In this document: positions 46,970-57,640 of the stretch, one piece after another | Position numbering within the stretch: the stretch's first letter is position 1 | How the letters are laid out: each line of letters opens with the position of its first letter | Assembly (NCBI GenBank): GCA_033002965.1 | Contig: JAURVB010003142.1 | Location: 152,424 to 216,423 of the forward strand | From: Piper betle | Lineage: Eukaryota > Streptophyta > Magnoliopsida > Piperales > Piperaceae | DNA: 64,000 bases | Direction: 5' to 3' | Notes under the pieces: model-generated | The model's input: only the letters and a program-made list of their open reading frames with translations | What the model was told of the DNA's origin: nothing | Databases searched by the model: none | Position numbers and translations under genes: made by a program

Positions 46970-47285
46970 ATCAAATATAAATATATTTACAATAAACAAA
47001 TCATACCATGACTTTACAATAAGTCTTTTGAGATTTTCTAATCTATTACACTTTCTAATCTGTTGCACTTCTAAGGTGATGATGACATACACCGATAAAA
47101 AAAATGCCCAAATCAAGATCTCAAAAAAAAAAACGTATTTAACTTCTCCTTCAAGAAGTTATAGGAATAATCACCCTATGGTGGTTATCTTTAATTATAC
47201 CACTAATTAATATATATTTGAATTATAATATATAAATTATATATATAATGAGGACCACATAAAATTAAAAAAAATTCCTACATTG
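46970..47285 (-). repeat. Copia 5' LTR with adjacent tRNA-iMet primer site
   Basis: The minus-strand LTR starts at 47285 and ends near 46970, followed by TTGGTATCACAACACTC. Motifs are collinear with the 34980-35358 LTR. Confidence 0.75.
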
Positions 47286-47309
47286 ATTTATATTAAACAA
47301 ATTATATTT

Positions 47310-47560
47310 CTTGTGATTAAATTTTCACGATGGGTCTTGTGAGATTTTACGATCTATTTCACTTGTAGGGAGATGGTAAAGAGAAAAAAAAATACTCAGA
47401 TTAGATATTCAAAGAAAACACAATATTTAACTTCTTTTATTAAAAATTTAAAGAAATAACCACCCTAAGATAATTATTTTTAATTATATAACAAATTAAT
47501 ATATTTAAATTATAATATATAAACTATAGGATCAAAACCGCGTAAAGTTAGAATAACACA
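47310..47560 (-). repeat. Additional copia-type LTR fragment
   Basis: A second, more diverged LTR-like copy beside the 5' LTR. It shares the AACAAATTAATATATTTAAATTATAATATATAAACTATA pattern (seen as TTAATATATTTAAATTATAA) and a TTTAACTTCTTTTATTA segment in the same order. It is likely a relic of an older or tandem insertion. Confidence 0.6.
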
Positions 47561-47957
47561 CGACCCCTCTCCTTAAGATACCCTTGCATGGTTGGACCGA
47601 TTCTCCATGTGCCATCTCGCCCATTCCTACTCTTCTCTCTCGTGTCCTTGTCCCCATTTTGTAGCTATCTCCTATCCATGATCAATACCCCATTTTATAT
47701 AGAGAGATTATTGAAGACTTTGAAGATCATTCGGAATTTGGGTTGAGAGAAGAAAAGGAAGAATATGGCTGGGATCATCCACAAGATTGAGGAGACTCTC
47801 CACATGGGAGGGGGAGACCACAAGAAGCATGGGGAGGGGGAGAGAGCACAGCAAGCATGAAGGCGGGTTCGTGGACAAGGTGAAGGGGACTCTCCATGGC
47901 GGGGAGCATGGTGAAGGCCACGAGAAGAAGAAGGAGAAGAAGAAGAAGCATGGCAAG

Positions 47958-49960
47958 TGTCACAGACGTGATTCATGGGCGTGCCGGGAACTGGGGTTTG
48001 GGTGTTGTCCCTAGGTGTCCCGCGTCCATGATGGGGTAGCGGTGGCTATCCGAGTGGTGGAAACAACATGCGGAGGCTAACCCGTGTTGAGTTGCAGGTT
48101 GCAAACCGAGGTGCACGAGCTGCTGTGTGATCGAGCATGGCTATGGAGCATGGCGTCGAGTTACAGCAGTGGTGTCGGCACATGGGTCGGTATTTGGTGT
48201 ACCGAGCATGTGGCCGAGTCCAGGAGGAAACCTCAGGTGGTTGCTGATCGCTGTTTGGGTCGGTAGAGCGAGGTTCTCGTGCAACCGTGGACCGAGCAGG
48301 CTACCGAGCCGAGTACCGAGCACTGTAGCGGGCGAGCGCGCAGTTGTGCGCGCTGGTGTGCGCGCAAGGAGCGACAGGCGCGTTGTGCGCGAGCGCGGGT
48401 GCGCGAGCGCGTTGCGTGCGCGGGCGCGCGATGACGCGCGCTGTGGTCGCGCGAGCGGGCTGCGTCGCGGGCGCGCGAGCAGATGCTGGTGGCGCGACAG
48501 TGCATGGGCATGCACGAACGGTGGTGCTGGTTCAGGGCGATGGTGGTGGACCATTGCTGGCAGTTGGTTGGTGAATTGCTGAGGGAGGTTGAACCATGTC
48601 TGGACGGTGCTGGAGTCGAGCCGGTGGGCGCGACGGGAGGACCAGCGGTGCAGCCAAGGCGGTTTGTGATAAACATCCATGGACGTTGCTGGGGGTGTAT
48701 CTTGGTGGAAGATATGATCCATATCCAGACGTGGATGCTGCAACAAACTTCTGATGATAACCACAAGGCCGTTGGGAAGAACCTGGACGTGATGTGCTGC
48801 TAGGTTGCTGGATACGGTGGATATTGCAGATCATTGTGGATGAGGATGCAAGGATCCGGAGTTATCTGAAATCAGAAGGACGTGGTGCATATATAAGTGC
48901 ATAGGGGTTATGCTGGAAAAGGAGGTCGGCAGGTAGGCTGATCAGGAGGTCGGCAGTTTGGCTGATCAGGAGAAGACCGAGAGGATCGAGGCTCTGGAGG
49001 TCGGTAGATCAGGAGAGATCGAGAGGTCTTAGTGGTCTGGAAATCGAGTCTGGAGAATCTCTGGAGATCGGTGAATCAGGAGAGATTGAAGGATTGAGAG
49101 GCCAGATCAAGGAGAGACGTGGGAGTGGATCAATAGGGGAATCGAGTCCGGTGAGGAGGAGAGTTCCTGAGATTCCAGGCGTGTTCCTCTGGTGAAGGAA
49201 AGCAGCGGGGTGCGGCTGGTGAGAAAGAAGCGTGGAGTTGCTGCAGCCGGTGTTCGTGGTGAGCGCTGGAACTCCATCGGCTTGCTGGAAATCAGGTACA
49301 CGTTGTTAGGTTGCTTGTGTTGGCAATCGGGATAGAGTTACTCGGGGAGTAATTCTTGTGCGCCATTGTATTTGGGTACATTGGGGCGAGGCTGTGGGGG
49401 CTGTCCACGAGCCGAGCAAGTGCTTGAGAGGAGAGTTCGAGTGCTTGTAAAATCCTTATGATCGAGTGAATGATATAAGGTTGGGAAGTGTTTTCCCGTA
49501 ATCTGTGTTTTGCTTGTTGGCTGGCGTTTTAGGCAGGGAACTTCTGTAGTCGAGGTCGCGGTCGAAGTTTACAAGGCACGCAGTTGAGGGGACTGGTGCT
49601 GAGACGAGCAAGGGCAGACGGCACGAACCCAGGGCGTGTTGCTGGCTGGGCGATCGGGCAGTGCTGTGTGGGGTGCTGTTTGACTTCTGGAACAGCCTAT
49701 CGGCAAGGCGTGTCGGTAGCCAGAAGTGCTGTGTTGGTGTTTGGTGCGGTACCAATACGCGGGGTGATCGAGCGAAGGGTTGAAGGCAGCAACCTCGGGG
49801 TGTTGAGGTTGGCCGAACACAGGTTGGTGTTGGCGCTGTTAGGCTTCCGTGTTTGCTTTATATTGCATTCTTGGTGTTAGGCTGGTGTTCTCGGGTCGAG
49901 AATACGCCGCGCGGACTGGTTAAGGGCGGAAAATTTGGTCCTAGAATCAGGCCCGTGACA
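47958..49960. mobile_element. 2.0 kb solo LTR inserted in the dehydrin gene
   Basis: It begins TGTCACAGACGTGATTC and ends with the inverse of TGTCACGGGCCTGATTC, so TG...CA ends with extended terminal similarity. The flanks are GCAAG on the left (47953-47957) and GCTAAG on the right (49961-49966), which fit one 5-bp duplication with a later single-base insertion. There are no internal retroviral genes, so it is read as a solo LTR, most likely of a Ty3 or unclassified element. The long open frames on both strands at 48080-48830 reflect GC-rich composition. The GCGCGC-dense part is at 48318-48490. Confidence 0.7.
48318..48490. repeat. CpG-dense GCGCGC-rich block in the LTR
   Basis: About 170 bp consisting mostly of alternating G and C with GAGCGCG, GTGCGCG and GGGCGCGCG motifs. 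In a methylated retroelement, CpG would be expected to decay, so high density suggests a young or hypomethylated copy. It could form Z-DNA-like structure. Confidence 0.6.
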
Positions 49961-50015
49961 GCTAAGCATGATGGCGGTAGCAGCAGCAGCAGACAGCGAC
50001 AGCGATAAGGACTAA

Positions 50016-50940
50016 TTTCCACCTCTTGCTCTTCCATGCCCGGGTTTGGTAACTCTTTGAGATTATTAGATGTTATTAGCATTTTGTTGATTTAATATCG
50101 TGATTACTTGGTATTATTTTTATTTTAGTTTTGGTTAAAAAATTTTCCGACCTATCATCTATGATTTGATGTGATCATCAATTAATTTGTTATGGATACC
50201 TCCCTGACCATCTATACATCCAACTTTTATTGTAGATTGGATATAAAATCATTGTGGGCCATCATCATTTTCTGATTAATGTGATCATGAATGAGTAATA
50301 TTTTTCGAAAAATCCAAAAATTGTAGTTGATAATAGAGTAAATAATCTAACTGAATCTTTTGCTGATTGATCCGGTGCCTTTGTTTACTTGGATAAATTC
50401 CAAGTATTCTTATTTGCCTTCTTGTTGTTTCCATGATTTATAATGTTCTAATCTGTTTTCTATAATAATAGTAGCGTATTGATTTTTAACATATATATAC
50501 TAACCAACAACTTAGCATCCATGAACTCCTGAAACTTCTCCAAATTCCAATCTCGAATAAACTAATAGCGTTGAAACCCAAAACCTGCATGTATATTACT
50601 TGAATGAAAGTGGCCGAAAAAATGCGTTGCACGTTGAATCAATCTGAGCTGCTAGCAAAAGCTGGGAAAATAAACAGGTATGGAAGGGAACGCTGTTCTT
50701 TTTCACAGGTAAAATCATGATAAATGATATATCTAGTCCTTGGCAAGTGCAACAGAAAATTTTCTGTAGCACTTAGTAGCAGCATAGCATATATATATAT
50801 ATGATCAGAGTATAATGAGACAGACCAAGTTGAAATTTATTCATATATTGATCATGACAATGTCCTGTGCATATTTCCATCATTGGTACACAATATTTAC
50901 GCTCTAGTTTATATCTTCCAGAGCTCTTCAAACATGCGAT
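50016..50940. other. AT-rich intergenic stretch
   Basis: Contains the presumed dehydrin 3' region and then AT-rich DNA up to the hAT-like copy B. No gene was recognised. Confidence 0.5.
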
Positions 50941-51887
50941 CATGGTTGCATGAATCGGAATCGGAATCGGAATCGGTTTTCCAGGGAGTCGGAATCGGAA
51001 TCGGAATCGGTCTGAATCGGCCAAGAATCGGTTCAGTTGAATCGGTCCAAATTAATTTAATCGGTCATATATAATAATTTGACAATTTATAATATAAATA
51101 TATTAAAATTAGGTATTGATGTTATTTTGATATTATTCTGTATATTATAGTTTCTGATATTTTTAAATATTTTTTAAGATTTTTTTAAATTATTTAGAAT
51201 TAATTATTATTTTTGACTCGAGTTAGACTCGAGTCAACTTTTAATTACGAGAATGCCACTCCTTACCCCCGCCGCCGCCGTCGCCGCCGCCGGCCCGGTC
51301 GGCGGCGAGTCTCGAGGCGGCGATGTCGGAGGATGTCGGCGGCCCGCAGCCGGCGGCGAGGCGGCCAGGAGCGGCCTGCAGCCGGCGGCGAGGCGGCCAG
51401 GAGCGGCGGCGAGTCGGCGGCGAGTCGCGGCGATTCGTGCGTCACAGCCCGATTCGGTCCGGCCACACTTCGGCGGCGACGTTGCGAGGTCGGCGGCGAG
51501 GTCGGTAGCCCGGTCGGCGGCGAGCCCGGAGTCGGGGAGCACGGCGGAGGGCGGAAACGGGGCGGCGGCGGGCGGACGAGCGGCGGCGGCGCGGGGGGAG
51601 CGGGTTTGATTTTAGGTTTTTAAAATCCAAATTACCATTTTACCCATGCTTAAATGATTTAATAAAAATCATACCTAGGGTATTTTAGTAATTTCATTAA
51701 AAAACCGATTCCGATTTAAATCGGCCGATTCCGATTCCGAGTTAAATCGGTCGGAATCGGCCGAACTCGGCCGATTCCGAGGCCGATTCGGGGCCGACCG
51801 AGTCGGCCCCGAAATCGGATCGGCATCGCGCCGATCCGATTTAAATCGGCCGATTCCGCACGGAATCGGCCGATTCGTGCAACAGTG
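50941..51887 (+). mobile_element. Non-autonomous hAT-like element, copy B, with 8-bp target duplication
   Basis: A 947-bp element flanked by CATGCGAT (50933-50940 and 51888-51895; CA follows on both sides). The terminal inverted repeats CATGGTTGCATGAATCGG and CACTGTTGCACGAATCGG match in 15 of 18 positions. Inside: ATCGGA arrays, an AT-rich stretch, a GC-rich core (about 51250-51605) coding only low-complexity Arg/Ala/Gly frames, and ATCGG/CCGAT arrays at the right. No transposase. Closely similar to copy A along nearly its full length. The core may be captured host sequence; its source was not identified. Confidence 0.85.
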
Positions 51888-52001
51888 CATGCGATCACGG
51901 GCAGATTATGAAACCCTGCAAAACCATCAAAACCTCGTAACATAGTTAGCATGCATGTTATTAGATATTAGTCCTGCCAACTTATATGAATATATATCAT
52001 C

Positions 52002-52366
52002 TTACTTAGAGCAATCCATTTGAGGGCTAATCTTGTAAGGGAGGAAGACACCACATTTATCAGGCGGCCCATAGATGCGACTTTTGGAGATGTTAGAAGC
52101 CTTGGAAGCAGGCGTGGTGAGGCATTTGCACACAGATTGCCGATCAGGAGTAGTATTAGCTGCATTCTTGACGACCTTGATTGCAGCACAACATGCAAAT
52201 GAGACGTCGCCACAGGACTGCAATTATGAAAGACATGAACTGATTTTCACCAGCAGTTGGTCGCATGATATTGCAGCGTCAACATTGAACTTTCCAAGGG
52301 GATCAAGACTCCTTACTAGAATCCGAGATATGATTAACATGGAGGCGATACGTGCAGTTTGTGCCA
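52002..52366 (-). pseudogene. Type 1 non-specific lipid transfer protein gene with one premature stop
   Basis: Secreted small proteins of this family carry lipids in an eight-cysteine fold. The reading starts at 52366 (MAQTARIASMLIISRILV, a signal-peptide-like region with unusual arginines) and runs to the stop at 52002. The frame is continuous except for a TAA at 52224-52226, just after ISSCLS, where the family usually has an aromatic residue. Conserved parts: ISCDQ, ACCAAIKVVKNAANTTPDRQ, CKC, DKCGVFLPYKISPQMDCSK. All expected cysteines are present plus one extra (QSCGD). Expected length is about 121 residues. Possibly a recent pseudogene or an allele with a nonsense mutation. Confidence 0.85.
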
Positions 52367-52444
52367 TGGATATAGCCACCTCCTTAATCTCTTGTACAGT
52401 TAAAGTTATTGAATAATGTTGAACGGTGTGCAAGGGGTAGAAGG

Positions 52445-52452
52445 TTTATATA
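52445..52452 (-). promoter_or_regulatory. TATA box of the lipid transfer protein gene
   Basis: TATATAAA on the minus strand, about 80 bp upstream of the start codon at 52366, a normal distance. Its preservation fits recent inactivation of the gene. Confidence 0.6.
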
Positions 52453-53106
52453 GGAGAGAAATAGTGATGATTGGGTGGTTTGAGCTTTGAAGAAAGGAAG
52501 AAGAGGTTGTGAAGATTGGGTATGAAGTCCAGTAATTCCGCATTTGGTGTGAAGTGAGCGACTTAAGAAAGGTAAAATATATCTGTTAGAATCGATAAAT
52601 ATATGTGGCGATGGAAACCGGGCTGCAAAATCAAATTCGAAAGGTATCATAGTAATCAATTAAATAAGAGTCTCAAATAAAGGATCTGAATCTACAAGAA
52701 TCCAGTGATGGAGGTTCATAATCAACAATGTCGTGCCTGCAACCGATCAATGGCACAAATTGCTCAATGGATTGATTGAGAGGCAGCCATATATGCAGCA
52801 AACAAAATGTTTCCAAACATGTCAAAATTGTGTTTGTGACGACATGACTCTTAAAAAGAGTTGGCATTAATGTTCGTCAAAACGGAAGCAATTAATTGTA
52901 ATGTTATATTGAGGGAGTGGAAGTAAAGAAAGACGAGGTCCACAAAAGTACCGAGTTTAATGCGTGCATTGTTTAACCGATTTCGGTTTCCAGCTTCCGA
53001 CTCTCCCTCCCATGCAAGCAAGGAAAAACGAACATCAAACACTCTGGGCTTCCAACACCGGAAAATCTATCCAACGACAACAAAGGATAGGCATAGAGAG
53101 TTGGAC
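52453..53106. other. Divergent intergenic region
   Basis: Upstream sequence of the lipid transfer protein gene (minus) and the receptor kinase gene (plus). No additional gene or clear element. Confidence 0.5.
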
Positions 53107-55817
53107 ATGGGATCCCTTCCCATCCTCCTCCTCCTCCTCCTCCTCCTCTCCTCCTCGGCCACCGCCGTCCGTGAAGCCGCCGCCGCCTTCTCCCCTGCCG
53201 ATAACTACCTCATCGACTGCGGCGCCACCACCGCCGTCGACGTCCCCGACGGCCGACTCTTCCGCACCGACCCACAGTCCGCCCCCTCCTCTCCTCCTCC
53301 AAGGACGACATCTCCGTCTCCCTCCCATCCTCCAACCCTACCGCCGCCGGCGCCGTCTCGCCGCTCTACCGCACCGCCCGCGTCTTCCTCCAAGAGGCCG
53401 TCTACGCCTTCCCGGTCACCAAGCCCGGATGGCATTGGCTCCGTCTCCACTTCCTCCCCATCAACGCCTCCGGGTACGACCTCTCCGCCGCCGTCTTCTC
53501 TGCCTACACAGACGACGTCGTCCTTCTCCACAGCTTCACCGCTTCCGACCCCGCCGCCCCCGTCTTCCGAGAGTACCTCGTCAACGCTACCGGCGACAAG
53601 CTCTCCCTCCGATTCTCCCCGATGCGCAACTCGCCGGCTTTCATCAACGCCATCGAGTTCGTGTCGGCGCCGTCGGCGCTCATCTCCGACTCAGCCTCCA
53701 CCGTCGCCCCGGTCGGGGACTTCGCAGGGCTGTACCGGTTCGCGTTCCAAACGGTGCACCGGCTGAACGTCGGCGGCCCCGTGATCACGCCGAAGAACGA
53801 CACGCTCGGCCGGACGTGGGACGCCGATCGGAGGTTTCTCCAGGACGCCGCCGCCGCCAAGGCCGTTTCGGTGTCGCCCGGCGGCGTTAACTACCCCGAA
53901 GAGGACGGCGAGGGTGGCGGCGAGGCGATGAAGCTGGTGGCGCCGAGCTGGGTGTATGCGTCGGCGGTGGAGATGGCCGACGCTCGGGTTTCCGAGCCCA
54001 AGTTCAACATCACCTGGAATTTGCCGGTTGATGCCGCCTTTGGGTACCTGGTGCGACTCCATTTCTGCGATATTGTGAGCAAGGCACTCAACGATCTCTA
54101 CTTCAATGTGTACATCAATGGCAAGATGGCGATCTCCGGGCTTGATCTATCTACGGTCACCTCCGACCTCGCCACACCTTACTACAAGGACTTCGTGCTC
54201 AATGCATCGACGGCGGCGGGTAGGGTGAAGGTGCAGGTCGGGCCGACCAAGGACGACGCCGCCAAGCCCAACGCTATACTAAACGGGGTGGAGGTGATGA
54301 AGATGAGCAACTCGGTGGGCAGCTTGGATGGGGAGTTCGGCGTCGACGGCCGGTCTGCGGGTGGCGATTCCGGGCCGTCAAGGAAGGTGGTGGCGGCGGT
54401 GGGATTCGCGATGATGTTGGGGGCGTTCGTGGGGCTGGGGGCGATGGTGGTGAAGTGGTCGCGGCGGCCGCAGGACTGGGAGAAGCGCAACAGCTTCTCG
54501 TCGTGGTTGCTGCCGCTCCATGCCGGCGGCTATTCGAGCTTCCTCACTAGCAAAGCCTCCACCTTTGGCTCCCACAAGAGCGGGTTCTACTCCTCTACCC
54601 TCGGCCTCGGCCGCTACTTCACATTGTCGGAGCTGCAGGAGGCCACCAAGAGCTTCGACGAGAATGCCGTCATTGGCGTCGGCGGCTTCGGCAATGTCTA
54701 CTTAGGCACATTAGACGACGGTACCAAGGTACATCAATGATCAATCATTCTTCTTCCTCTTTTAACAACAGTAATTGAGATTGAAATATGAGCAAACACT
54801 GGCGGGAATGATCAGGTGGCGGTGAAGAGGGGGAACCCACAATCTGAACAGGGGATGACAGAGTTCCAGACGGAGATACAAATGCTGTCCAAGCTCCGTC
54901 ACCGGCACCTGGTGTCGCTCATGGGCTACTGCGACGAGAACGCCGAGATGATCTTGGTGTATGAATTCATGGCGCAAGGACCACTCCGAGACCATCTCTA
55001 CGGCAAGGGGCTGCCTCCCCTGTCCTGGAAACAGAGGTTGGACATCTGCATCGGCGCCGCCCGCGGGCTTCACTACCTCCACACCGGCGCCGCGCAAGGC
55101 ATCATCCACCGCGACGTGAAGACCACCAACATCCTCCTCGACGACGGCCTTGTCGCCAAAGTCGCCGACTTCGGCCTCTCCAAGAACGTCGCCATGGGCG
55201 GCACCCATGTCAGCACTGCCGTCAAGGGCAGCTTCGGCTACCTCGACCCAGAGTACTTCCGGCGGCAGCAGCTCACCGAGAAGTCCGACGTCTACTCCTT
55301 CGGGGTGGTGCTTCTCGAGGCGCTCTGCTCCCGGCCAGCCATCAACCCGGCGCTCCCCCGCGAGCAGGTCAACCTCGCCGAGTGGGCGATGCAGTCGAAG
55401 CGCCGCGGCCTGCTCGACAAGATCGTCGACCCCAACCTCGCCGGCGACATCACCGCCGACTCGCAGCGCAAGTTCGTCGAGGCCGCCGAGAAGTGCCTCG
55501 CCGAGCACGGCGTCGACCGGCCATCGATGGGCGACGTGCTCTGGAACCTCGAGTACGCTCTCCAACTGCACGAGGTGGCTGTGCAAGGCCGAGTCGAGGA
55601 GGAACATTCTGTTCCGGCCATCATCGCCGACACCTCGATCGAGCTGGTGCCGCACTCCCCGATGGCCAAAGAAGAGCAGGAAACAAGCCACCAATCGGCA
55701 CACACCACGGCCGGAAACACGGCCGAGCCAGCGCCGGCGGCTCGTGTAGTAGAGAACTCCGGCACGGCGGTGGCGAACGAGCTGTTCGCACAGCTCGGAG
55801 GGTTCAAAGGAAGATGA
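53107..55817 (+). CDS. CrRLK1L receptor kinase, BUPS1/BUPS2-like, with one frameshift and one intron
   Basis: Plasma-membrane receptor kinase with malectin-like ectodomain. Arabidopsis BUPS1/2 (At4g39110/At2g21480) act with ANXUR in RALF signalling to keep growing pollen tubes intact. The start at 53107 gives a leucine-rich signal peptide, then [14 protein letters not shown] net loss of one base in the CCCCCTCCTCTCC run (about 53284-53296) shifts the frame; from [15 protein letters not shown] the second frame stays open. Ectodomain: [47 protein letters not shown]. Membrane helix about 54380-54450. Kinase: [62 protein letters not shown]. An 87-bp intron (54729-54815) splits KV/AVK. About 874 residues. 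Ends EENSGTAV-like then QLGGFKGR, as in BUPS proteins. Confidence 0.9.
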
Positions 55818-57229
55818 CCGATCAACTTCAGCCAGCCATTGATGCGGTGGGTTGGGTTGGATGTGAAGGGTGGCAGGACGTACATGCATGCGTGAGTTGC
55901 AGCTCCCGACCGATCCAATCAAAAATCATCAGATTAAAATTTGTTTTATCGAAAACAAATTAATCAAGCTTAAGCAGATGTGTAAACTAGTGCGATTGTA
56001 TTCGTATTTCTTTGTGTGTGTGTCTATACAGCTATATTATCGAATTTTACTTCTCCAAATGTGTACAATGTTGTACAATGTATGTACTAATTTTTGCAAT
56101 TTTTACTATCAAATTGCGTTTTTTTATCAATAAGAGTAGATTTATTTATGTTAAAAATAATATATAAAAAATATTTTACAATATATTTTAATAAATAAAA
56201 TGAGGTATATATACTTTTTTGACACGATAGGTATATACGGGAGAAGATTGGATGAAAGTTTGACTATTTTATTTGTTTAGTGAAAAATTTAAGACATTAT
56301 TATAGTTTACCTTTTTAAATCGTGCCGCAAAAGTTAAAAATTGGCGCTTTACAATTAGATAGACACCATCATTCTTAATTTCAGCTTGTTTTCCAAATAC
56401 TTAGCTCTGGTAAAATAGTCCATTAATATATAAAATGTTATATTTGACAAACTCAAATAGTTTAAAATGTTATTCTAAATGTATAAATTTGTCTTTATTT
56501 GATTCAATTTATTATTAGTTGAGGGAAACATGAAAAGCAACCCTTTTTTACAAACTCACTTATTGGATAATGTTTTTGTAATTCATGAAAAATTAGTATT
56601 TTAATTTTTTATTTTTATATAACCCCATTGAAATAAATGAGTTAATACAATGCACAATTAATACAGTTTTTAAGGAACAATTTTAGCTGAACTAAAAATT
56701 ATGATAATCTCAAATGCTTCATGCCCTAATTTCCAGGTAAGCCAAGTTAACTACTTTTATGTTCACGTTTTATACAGTTAATCAAGCTATCCGTTTCAAA
56801 TGAAATAATTATTCAAGTTTTTTAAATCACAAATAAACTTAATTTAATTGAAGTCAAAGACTCGAGTACAATGCTTGCTAGTTACACCCAAAATGTATTA
56901 CATAAAAAACACTTAAACCTTATTTTAAAGCTAATTATCAAACTCATTTACACTTTTTATTTCCTAAATAAATAAATAAAAATTATTTGACTTATACGCC
57001 CACCGGTAACCCAGACATCCCTCTTACGCATAAGAATTATAGTATACGCACGTTTTTACCCACAATCTCCACCCTTGTCATGAAATAGGTATAAGATTAG
57101 GCATGATTAATAAAATATGAGATAGTAGTTATACGAGAACGTGGGTGAAAGGGCTGAAAGGCCTAAGCAGTAGAGGACGTTAATGCACTATTGCTACAGG
57201 ATGAAGTCTATCTCATTATTATTAAGGGT
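55818..57229. other. Intergenic region, AT-rich
   Basis: 3' flank of the receptor kinase gene, then AT-rich DNA. No gene, RNA or clear element. Confidence 0.5.
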
Positions 57230-57640
57230 GTTGATTGAGTGAGTAAGTCTGTTTAATTTGTATTTGAATTCGGCTTTGTAATTGAACAAGTTTTGAATAT
57301 ATCATACTCGAATTGATAACCGAATATCTTTTATATATTTAATTTGGATTGAACCTTATCAACTTGAATTTTTACTATCTTAATTATCTCACTTCTTTGT
57401 TATTATATATTTATATATATATAATATAAAAATTATATTATTATTTTATTTTATTGAGTCTAATTCGAGTTATAATAGAGTCGAGTCAAATCGAATTAAA
57501 TACGACCTTACTTAAGCTCGACTCGTAAAATTTGAATTTAAATCGAATTCGATTTTGAGTATTTAAATATCGACTTACGAATTCGAATTAAGCTCGAATA
57601 AAATATTAAATACTTTCGAATTAATTCAAAATAACCCTAA
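57230..57640. mobile_element. Decayed relative of the 38540-39140 hAT-like MITE, inverted
   Basis: It starts AAGGGTGTTGATTGAGTGAG and ends ..AAATAACCCT. Read on the minus strand, its centre follows the 38540-39140 element: ACTCAATAAAATAAAATAATAAT, a (TA)n run, then AATATATAATAACAAAGAAG. Pentamer arrays (GAGTCGAGTC, GAATTCG) remain at the sides but are mutated, mostly toward AT. No clear target duplication. Confidence 0.65.

Larger units (their letters stand above)
34980..47285 (-). mobile_element. Ty1-copia LTR retrotransposon, degraded, split by a nested insertion
   Basis: Minus-strand element. The 5' LTR is at the right end (about 46970-47285, starting TGTAGGAATTTTTTT on the minus strand) and the 3' LTR at the left (about 34980-35358, starting TGTTAGAATTTTATT). 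A tRNA-iMet primer site TTGGTATCACAACACTC (minus, about 46950-46967) directly follows the 5' LTR, and a GTGGGCAAA purine-rich tract precedes the 3' LTR. Gag lies at 44640-45600, the protease region at 44340-44640, integrase at 37640-38185 and RT/RNase H at 35700-36800: the copia order with integrase before RT. Coding is broken throughout. The element is split between protease and integrase by the 38186-44330 insertion. (TA)n runs at 35572-35619. Confidence 0.85.
47765..50015 (+). pseudogene. Dehydrin (HIRD11-like) gene interrupted by an LTR insertion
   Basis: Dehydrins are small hydrophilic proteins made under cold or drought that protect membranes and proteins. The start at 47765 gives MAGIIHKIEETLHMGGGDHK, a HIRD11-type K-segment start. 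After a net +1 base change in the GGGGAGGGGGAGAGAG run (about 47828-47843) the frame continues HSKHEGGFVDKVKGTLHGGE with a lysine-rich tail up to 47957. An LTR then interrupts it. At 49966 the gene resumes with GCATGATGGCGGTAGC and a poly-Ser run, ending near 50004-50015. TTATATAG at 47694-47701 is a plausible TATA box. Both the frameshift and the insertion argue for loss of function. Confidence 0.8.

Noticed and set aside
48081..48834. Several open frames of 100-207 codons on both strands
   Set aside because: They lie in the GC-rich LTR, overlap each other on both strands and are low in complexity.
50933..51897. Reading copy B as a Mutator-like element with a 10-bp duplication (CATGCGATCA)
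   Set aside because: The last two bases CA are better placed as the start of the terminal repeat, which gives an 8-bp duplication and improves the terminal match; this fits hAT.
54762..55922. 386-codon minus-strand frame opposite the kinase domain
   Set aside because: Antisense shadow of the receptor kinase exon.
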